Shown piece by piece: positions 49,701 through 58,700 of a DNA stretch of 64,000 nt (its first letter is position 1; the number at the start of each line of letters is the position of its first letter). The position numbers and the translations under genes were made by a program. Source of the stretch: Phylloscopus collybita. Taxonomy: Eukaryota > Chordata > Aves > Passeriformes > Phylloscopidae. The notes beneath the pieces were generated by a model. It was not told the DNA's origin. It saw nothing but the letters and a program-made list of their open reading frames with translations, and searched no databases. The DNA lies in NCBI GenBank assembly GCA_027886175.1, contig JAJNNQ010000096.1, forward strand, positions 124,001 through 188,000, written 5' to 3'.

Positions 49701-52700
49701 CAAAGGGCACTGGCCTGACAGAAGCAGAGCAGCTCTGGGTGCCCCAGTAGTGACACACTCATCCCACCAGCACTTTCCTAGGAATGACTGGCTTTCTGCA
49801 ATGGCAGCATCTTCCCAGGGCTCATTAAAGCCAACGTGAACTCAGCAATTTCAAGCTCAGCATGGATTATGTAGGTTTGAGGCTTTTACATGCCCTTGGA
49901 TGGCTCCAACAGCAACACCTTCAGTACAAACAACCCTTCACACATCCCTCCCCTATGCCCTTATTTCACAAATCCATCCTGCACAGCTGGACTCACATCA
50001 AAATCCTTCACCTTAATCCCAACAATCAACAGCTCAGGAACACTCAGAGCAGCTTTCCTGGGACTCTACCTTGGAGATGAAGACACCTGGCTCATGAATC
50101 CCAAAGGGATGACTGGAATGGTCACTGCCTCCAACGATGCTGAGGCCCAGGGGACCACCTGCTTTCACCAGGTGAATTTCCTTAAGGTAGAAGAAGCAGA
50201 GTCAAAGGCAATGAAAGATATCACATACAGACCATAAACACTGACAAACATGGAGTTGGGGGGTTTTACATGGGTAAGCATAAGGTGAACACTCAGAAGA
50301 CAAGGGGGCTCTGCAACCTGGAAAAGCTAGAATGGGGCTCCAAGAGAGCTGGAGAGGGATTTTGGACAAGGGCCTGGAGTGACACAAGGGGAAATGGGCT
50401 CCCCCTGAGAGTGAGCAGGCTTAGATGGGATACTGGGGGGAAATCCTTCCTGGTGAGGGTGGGGAGGCCCTGGCACTGGCTGCCCCGAGAAACTGTGGCT
50501 ACTTCCTCCCTGGAAGTTTTCAAGGCCAGGTTGGACGGGGCTTGGAGCAAGCTGGGAGAGTGGAAGGTGTCCCTGCTCATGGCAGGTGGTGGGGCTGGAC
50601 GGGCTTTGGGGTCCCTTCCACCCCAAGCTCAAGCCTTTCTACAGAGACATCTCCAGGCCCCAGTAACCCAGCAGGCCGGTCCCCCCCAGGCCGAAGCCAA
50701 GCTCACCTCGATGGGGTACTGATCCTCCAGGCCCTTGGCGAGGTGGTTCCTGGGCAGCGCGGGCGCGTCCTCGGGCGGGCTGTCCCCGGGGCCGGGGGGC
50801 GGCGGGGGGGAGTGCATGCGGCCGCGGGGCGCGCCGGGCGAGGCTCCCTCGCCGGGCTGCTGCTCCGGGGTGCCCTCTCTCTCTACCAGCAGCACGATGG
50901 TGGGGGAGGCCGCGGTAAGCAGCGCTACGGCCTGATCATGCCTGGCTTCTGTCATGTCTACCCCATTGATCTAGAACGAGCCGCAAAGGCGGCGTCAGAG
51001 CGGCACCGCCGAGCCCCCGGGGAGGGGGCCCTGTGCTGGCACGGGGCCCCTGCTCAAAGGCCTGTGCCCCAAAGCACCTCCTAACTCGCCGAGGTCCCTC
51101 TGATCTGGCAAAGGGATGCAGCCACCTGCTCGTTCCCACTGGCCCCAGCTCCCTTCCTACCCAGCTCTCGTGCCCCTTGCCCACGCTCCCTGCATGCCTG
51201 GTGCCCCGCAGCTCGAGGGGACCACACGTGCCAGGTGTGATCTTCCACCTCCCACAGCCAAATGTCTCGTGGGAGAAGCAAAACCAGTGACTGCAGGTGC
51301 AATGCCACACCTGCTGCCTTGTCACTGAGCCACCTGCCCTCGTTAGTCACCCAAAGCCCCGACACAGACAGTGCAGGCACCATTGATGGGTGACAGGACC
51401 TGTCACTGGGCCACTGGCTGCCCAGGCTGGGCAAGGCCATGGTAGCCCAGGGAGGGTGCCAGCTCTAGGCCATTAAAAGTGATCCCAGGTACAGAGAGAT
51501 TTGAAAGAACAGAGAGCCTTTTCTACAAAATCAAGATTTAAAACTGCCTCCCTAGAAACTCAAAGGACTGGAAAGGACACGACTGTTCTCCGTGGATGTA
51601 TAAGGGGCAGAAACCTGAGGAGAGCTGAGCTGAGAGAACACAACCAAAACAACAAAACTTGACAGGAAAAAGTTGAAGCTGAAAATCAGAAGGTTTCTAG
51701 TCATTAGGTTCTGGAAAAGCTTTCCGAAATGAACAATGGGGACATGAAAAAAGGAGCTGCCAAGATGGGGTTTGATCAGCTCATAAAATACCAACGCAAC
51801 TGTAAAAGTCACAGCACCTGGGCTTTGTAGCCCAACTCCCCACTGCCTGATTCCCAGAAATATTGTTACTCCCCAGCTCCTTCCCAGAGAGCAATTTCTG
51901 GACTAAGCTGACATGCACAACCTGCCAGGGCTGTGTGCAGACCCCCCGTGACCCTCCCAGCAGCTCACCCTCACCCCAGCTGCAGGGACTGCTCTCCTTA
52001 GGACAGGGAGGGAGAAGCACAGCAGCCCTGCACCATCCTGGGAACCCCACAGAGCCACCTCTGCTGAGAGCACTGTCCCCAAAGGGACACCTCTGGCAGG
52101 AACCACAGGGATGCCAAGGCAGCAGCTGGCACATGCCCCCAGCAAGGGGAAGGATGGAAGGAACCTGGGCAGTGGCTGCTGGGCACAGCATCAAGCAGGA
52201 AAGGTGACAAATCCTCCAGACAGGTGCACAGCCCTGAGCGGAGTGCAGGTCACAGACACACGGCTCAGACACTCCCTGGTCCTTAAAGCAGCCACCAAGA
52301 GCAATCAGCCAAGGGAATTGCCCACACCAGAGAAGTGTGACCAAACCTGGCAACCGATTTGCAGAAGAAATGGAGATTGTAAGGGGTTGTCTCAGCACAT
52401 CTCCTGTAGGAAAGGGCCAAGTGGTTGCAGGAAGCTTGAAGGAGGTGTTGCAGCAATATGCAGCACTTATTATGGGACGTTTAGCAGAACAGAAAGAGGA
52501 CTGGAGGTGAGGAACAAGCACGGGGAAATACAGGGGAGAACAAGAGGCTGCTGGTCAGTGCTGGTCTGGCCAAGTTCTGGGCCTGAGTCCACATCTGCTC
52601 TGCCTTCTCCCCACATTCTGTATTTACTGTGCCAGTTCACTCTGCTCTGGGTCCACGTGTGAGAGCTACTGGTAAAATTCAAGCTGGACTAGGCAGCAAG

Positions 52701-55700
52701 TAGGAATCCAAAAGGTGGGAAGGCTCAAGAGGTGGCCCAGAAGCTGGATGAAAGGCTTGGGGTCTGACCAAAGAGCCTGGAAGAGCTGGCTGCTGGGAGC
52801 AGAGGCTGGAGACCTGCAGCCAGGAGCATTTACTGGAGTGAGTGAGGGGGGATGTGTGCATGTCCTGCCAGCAAGCTGAATCCCCATGGGCCAGAGGGCA
52901 GGACCAGGCTGTTGTTCCTGCCCTGTGAGCGCTACCTGTGCTCAGGTGTGCACCTGTAAAGGTACTGCCCCCCTCCTGTCCCTGTGATTGGGGACCAGCT
53001 GTGTCTGCAGTGTGTTCTACAGCTGGAGTTTGCACTTATCCCTGCTGACAGCTGCACCTGGGAGCAGGGAAAGCAGCAGCCGTGTGCCCAGGAGACTGGG
53101 AAGGGAGGATTCCTCAGGTCCTCTGATGGTTAACAAAGGCAACATGCAGGAGAGATTTGGCTCTTTGGTTCTATCACCAGATCAAGGCCAAACATGCTCA
53201 CTGAGCGGGAACAAGATGATCTTTAAGGTCCCTTCCAACCCAACCCTTGCTGCGGCTCTACAGCACTGTGATGACCCTGCATGACCACACAGACCTGCAG
53301 CAGCACGAGCCACTCTCCTTTCTCACATCCCCTCTCCCATTCTCCTGCCCCTGACAGGCTGAGAGTGGTCAGACGGGCTCAGACCAGGAGGGCTCAGAGG
53401 TGTGTCCCTGGAGCAGAGGCCAGAGCCCAGCCAGAGGTGTCTCAAATGTTAACAGCCCCTGGTGCGTTTCACCCAGTAACTCTCCCCCACCTGGCAATCC
53501 TGGTGGCTACCCAGCTTTTGGGCAGCTCATTTTCCATGGCCTTTATCTAGGCTAGAAAGCAAGGCCAGCCATGCAGCATGGCTCTCCAAGTGCCATGGGG
53601 AAGGGACAGTGTCTGTCCTTTCCCTGCCCCATGTATTTCTCTTGTGTGCCAGGCAGTTCTATCATCCTGGCCAATCTCTAAGGGCTCCCACTGCCTCATT
53701 AGGACTCCACGTGTCACCTACCACTACCCTAAATCTCCCCACAATCAGTTTTCTCCCCAGTCCCATCCCAAAAATACCAAACTGCCCTGAGCAACTGCTC
53801 CCAGTCCTGCACCCTCCCTGCTAGATTCCCATCCCACAACTCCAGCTCTCCAGCACTCCCCCCAGCAGGTCCCTGTCCAGTATCTTCCCCCCCAGAATGA
53901 CTCCCAGGAGACACAGGAACACAGGGAAGCAGGGGAGTGAGTGACAGTCACTGGGGCACGTTGAGGGCTGTTAACTCTGGGGAGACCTAGGCTGGGCTCT
54001 TCAATCCATGTGCTCAAAGCTCCCCTAAGAAGGTCAAAGGAGCAATCCCAGTTCTTCTGCTGAGAGAAGTCCAGGAGGATTTAGAGCACAGGGGAAGAGC
54101 AGGAAGCTGTGCTGTATTTATTTTCTCAAGAAAACAGAATTCTTTGGCGAAGTGAGAGCTGAGCATGACCAGGAGACCACAGCTTTGGAAACGGGCCCTG
54201 CCTGAGGGACCTATGAGCCCTGTACGAGCGAGGGTCCTCCCCTTCCCCATGCAGGTACAGGCAACCTGCACCCACATCCAGAAATCGTGGCACTGTGGAA
54301 GCTTTCCAATGAAAAATGGGCAATTGCTGCTCCCAAAGACAGTGGTAAGCAGGCTTGGGAGTTCTGGGAGCAGTCCTGGTGCGTGTTCTCCTGAAAGGTG
54401 ACATGTTCCTGCACTCATCAGAGGTGAGCACAGGATCTGAGCTTCAGCTGGTGCTCAGCACCAAACCTGTGTGGTCACACACACCTCAGCACAGGTAACC
54501 AAGGGGACCCTGCTGGGGGTGTCAGCAGTAACGACAGCAACGCCTCAGCCACATCAAAATCCAGCAGAGGCCTGAACTCTGTAAGACACGAGCTCACACA
54601 TCCCATAAGGAATGCACTGCATGCTATTACTAGGGAATTAGATCTGCTTTTCCTATGAAGCTGCCCATGGATATAAATAGAGCTGCTGAAGCAGGGTAGA
54701 GACAGGTTTGACTTCTGAATCTGTTCTAAGATTTTGTGTCTCCTTTTCCTACAGGTTGAGCAAACCAAACCCAAATGATGGGCCTCAGTACTGTCTCCAC
54801 ACCACAAAGCCTCAAAACATGAGCAAATCCAAAATAATTCAGTCATTCTGCCATTAATCACAGTCAGGGCTTGATTTTGGGGAGTGGGGAGCACTAGAGG
54901 GGAGGGAGAGATGCTTCCTGCCAAGACAGCAGTGTCAGACCTGGGCCCAAGCTCCACTACAATGTGCCTGAGCAAATACAGCACAGCCCCAGCCCAGGGA
55001 TAGAGCAGACAGAAGCCAGCACTGACGAGGCTGTATCAGTGTTTACTCACGCCAGCGCTGTGGTAACACGTGCTCTTATCACAGCAGCTGGGCCAGAAAC
55101 CCACCACCAGCACCAGGACCTGCAGCTTTCCCTCAGAGGCAGCATGCGAGCGTGGGAGGAGGGTCGGGGGGTTCAGGAGAGGCTCCCGCAGGAGGGGAGT
55201 GAGGACCAGGAGGCAGAGACACGAGGTTAGAGCAGTGAGACCCGCACGGACAGGACGGGAGGCTGAGGCCAGAGCTCCAAGTGCAGCAGGGAAGCACTGA
55301 GGTACCCCTGCACTGCTCCACAGCACCCCTGGGCAGCTCCTCCTGCTCCAGCCCACGCTGACCCTGCCACCCCACCGTGCCCCAAGGGGCTCCCCCTGGC
55401 CGAGCCCCCCCAGCTGCCACCCAGGCTCCAGAAGGACACCAGGCTGGGGCAGTGCTGCTGTGTCCCCTCCCTCCATGCCACTCCTGGGGAAAGCACTTGC
55501 ATTAAGCATTTGGGGAAAGGGGAGCTGTAACTGCACCCACCACCAGACAGGGGAGAGCCACCCAAATTACACGCTCTCCCAGAAGGCTCAGGAGCTGAAA
55601 GAAGGAGCCCCAAAGTCCAGCTGCAGTAACAGAAGCAGCCCCTGCCCAAGGAAGGGCACGGAGCCGAGCCAGCCCCCTCCTTGCACACACACTCACCGAG

Positions 55701-58700
55701 ATGACTCTGTCTCCGACGTGCAGGATCCCATCCCGGTGGGCTGCACCTCCCTCTGCAATCCGGGAGATGAAGATCCCCTGGAGCACAGTCAGGAAGGTCA
55801 GAGCAGCTGGAGCTTCCCCTCACCTGAGCCTGGCTCTCCAAACCCCTTCCCAGACACCAGACAGGTCTCAGTCCCCTCCACAGATCCTTCCCCTGCCCTG
55901 ACACTTCTCGTTTGCTCCCCACTGCACACAAACCCTCTGCTCCCACAGTCCCTGACAGCAAAGCCCTCCTGTGGCCCAGAGCCTGGAATCTGTGCCAAGA
56001 GGGCAGCAGTAGGATTAGATGTCACTGGCAGGGATTGGGAGCCCCAGCCCCCCTCCTTCTATAAAAAAGATGGAGAGGGACTTTGGACAAGGGCCTGGAG
56101 TGACAGCATAAGGAGGAACGGCTCCCCACTGCCAGAGAGCAGGGTTAGATGGGGTATTGGGAAGGAATTGTTCCCTCTGAGGGTGGTGTGGCCCTGGCAC
56201 ACCCAGAGAAGCTGTGGCTGTCCCATCCCTGAAAGTGTTCAAGGCCATGGTGGGCAGAGCTCAGAGGAACCTGGGACAGTAGAAGCTGGCCATGACAAGG
56301 GGGTGGTATTGCTGAGGCTTAAGGTCCCTCCAAACCCAAACCAAACCATACTGGCATTCCATGATTCCCTGACTTAAGAGCACCTGGCTCTCAGAGACCA
56401 CCTGGCCCACCAGCCCAGGGCCAGGCTGCACTGCTGCACGCCCAGGGATGAATGAGGAAGATTGGGGGATCCCAGGGGATCAGGACTGACCGTGTCCCCC
56501 GCCCGGTAAGGAGTGGAGCCCTTGCCCCCAGCGATGCTGAAGCCCAGGCCCTTCTCGTTGCGCATCAGGCAGGTGGAGAATCTCTCGGTGGCCGGCGCTC
56601 CCTCGGGGCACTCGGGGAAGCGCAGCCCCCCGCGCCGCTCCCGGGGGCTGTAGTCGTCCTCGGGGCGCAGCGGGGTGACGGTGATGGCGTTCTCCGGCTC
56701 CACCATCCGCTCCCGCAGCACCGTCATGGACACGGAGCTGCCCGAGCCCCGCAGCGCCTCCACGGCCACGTGGTGCTCGGCACAGTGCAGGGACACTCCG
56801 TTCACCTGGGCAGGGACAGCGACAGCGACAGCCTGGCCTCGGACACGGCCCCGAGCGACACACGGCCCCGAGCTCCCACAGCCTCCCCTCACACACAGCC
56901 CCGAGCTCCCACAGCCTGGCCTCGGACACGGCCCCGAGCGACACACGGCCCCGAGCTCACACAGCCTGGCCTCGGACACGGCCCCGAGCGACACACGGCC
57001 CCGAGCTCCCACAGCCTCCCCTCACACACAGCCCCGAGCTCCCACAGCCTGGCCTCGGACACGGCCCCGAGCTCCCACAGCCTGGCCTCGGACACGGCCC
57101 CGAGTGACACACGGCCCCGAGCTCACACAGCCTCCCCTCACACACGGCCCCGAGCTCCCACGGCCTCCCCTCAGACACAGCCCCGAGCTCACAGAGCCCC
57201 GAGCTCCCACAGCCCCGCCTCAGACACAGCTCCAACATCACACAGCCTCCCCTCAGACACAGCCCTGAGCGACACACCACTCCAAACCTCATACAGCTCC
57301 AACCTCACATGGCCTCCCCTCAGACAACCCCGACTGACACATGGCCCCGAGGGACACACTGCTCCAATCTCACCTCAAACACAGCCCCGACCTCACACAG
57401 CCACCCCTCAGACAACCTTGAGTGACACACGGCCCCGACCTCACACAGCCTCCCCTCACACAGCTCCAACCTCACACAGCCTCCCCTCACACAGCTCCAA
57501 CCTCACACAGCCTCGCCTCAGACACGGCCCCAAGCCACACACGGCCCCGAGCGACACACCACTCCAAACCTCACACAGCCCCGACCTCAGCCACCCCTCA
57601 GACAACCCCGAGCGACACACGGCCCCAACCTCACACAGCCTCCCCTCAGACACAGCTCCAACCAACATCACACGGCCTCCCCTCAGACAACCCCGACCGA
57701 CACACGGCCCCGACCTCAGACACAGCCCCAAGGGACACACTGCTCCAACCTCACCTCAAACACAGCCCCGACCTCACACAGCCACCCCTCAGACAACCCC
57801 GAGCGACACACGGCCCCGACCTCACAGCCTCCTCTCACACACTTCCAACCTCACACGGCCTCCCCTCACGCACAGCCCTAACCTCACACCCAGCCTCCCC
57901 TCAGACACAGCTCCAACACAGCCCTGAGCGACACAAGGCTCCAGCCTCACCTCAAACACAGCTCCGACCTCAAACACAGCCTCCACTCAGACACAGCTCC
58001 AACCTCACACAGCCTCGCCTCAGATACAGCCCCGACCGACATATGGCCCTGACCTCTCACACAGCTCCAACCTCACACAACCTCCCCTCAGACAACCCTG
58101 GCCGACACTGACACACGGCCGTGACCAACACACGGCCTCCCCTCAGACACAGCTCCAACCTCACACAGCCTCAGACTCACACACAGCCCCGAGCTCAGCC
58201 TCCCCTCACACAGCTCCAACCTCACACAGCCTCAGACTCACACACAGCCCCGAGCTCAGCCTCCCCTCACACAGCTCCAACCTCACACAGCCTCAGACTC
58301 ACACACAGCCCCGAGCTCAGCCTCCCCTCACACAGCTCCAACCTCACACAGCCTCAGACTCACACACAGCCCCGAGCTCAGCCTCCCCTCACACAGCTCC
58401 AACCTCACACAGCCTCAGACTCACACACAGCCCCGAGCTCAGCCTCCCCTCACACAGCTCCAACCTCACACAGCCTCAGACTCACACACAGCCCCGAGCT
58501 CAGCCTCCCCTCACACAGCCCCAACCTCACACAGCCTCCCCTCAGACTCACACACAGCCCCGAGCTCAGCCTCCCCTCACACAGCTCCAACCTCACACAG
58601 CCTCAGACTCACACACAGCCCCGAGCTCAGCCTCCCCTCACACAGCTCCAACCTCACACAGCCTCAGACTCACACACAGCCCCGAGCTCAGCCTCCCCTC

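Noticed and set aside
51781..52521. 246-codon minus-strand frame in the exon 4-5 intron
   Set aside because: No domain, no splice sites in phase, noise-like composition; PDZ2 needs no exon here.
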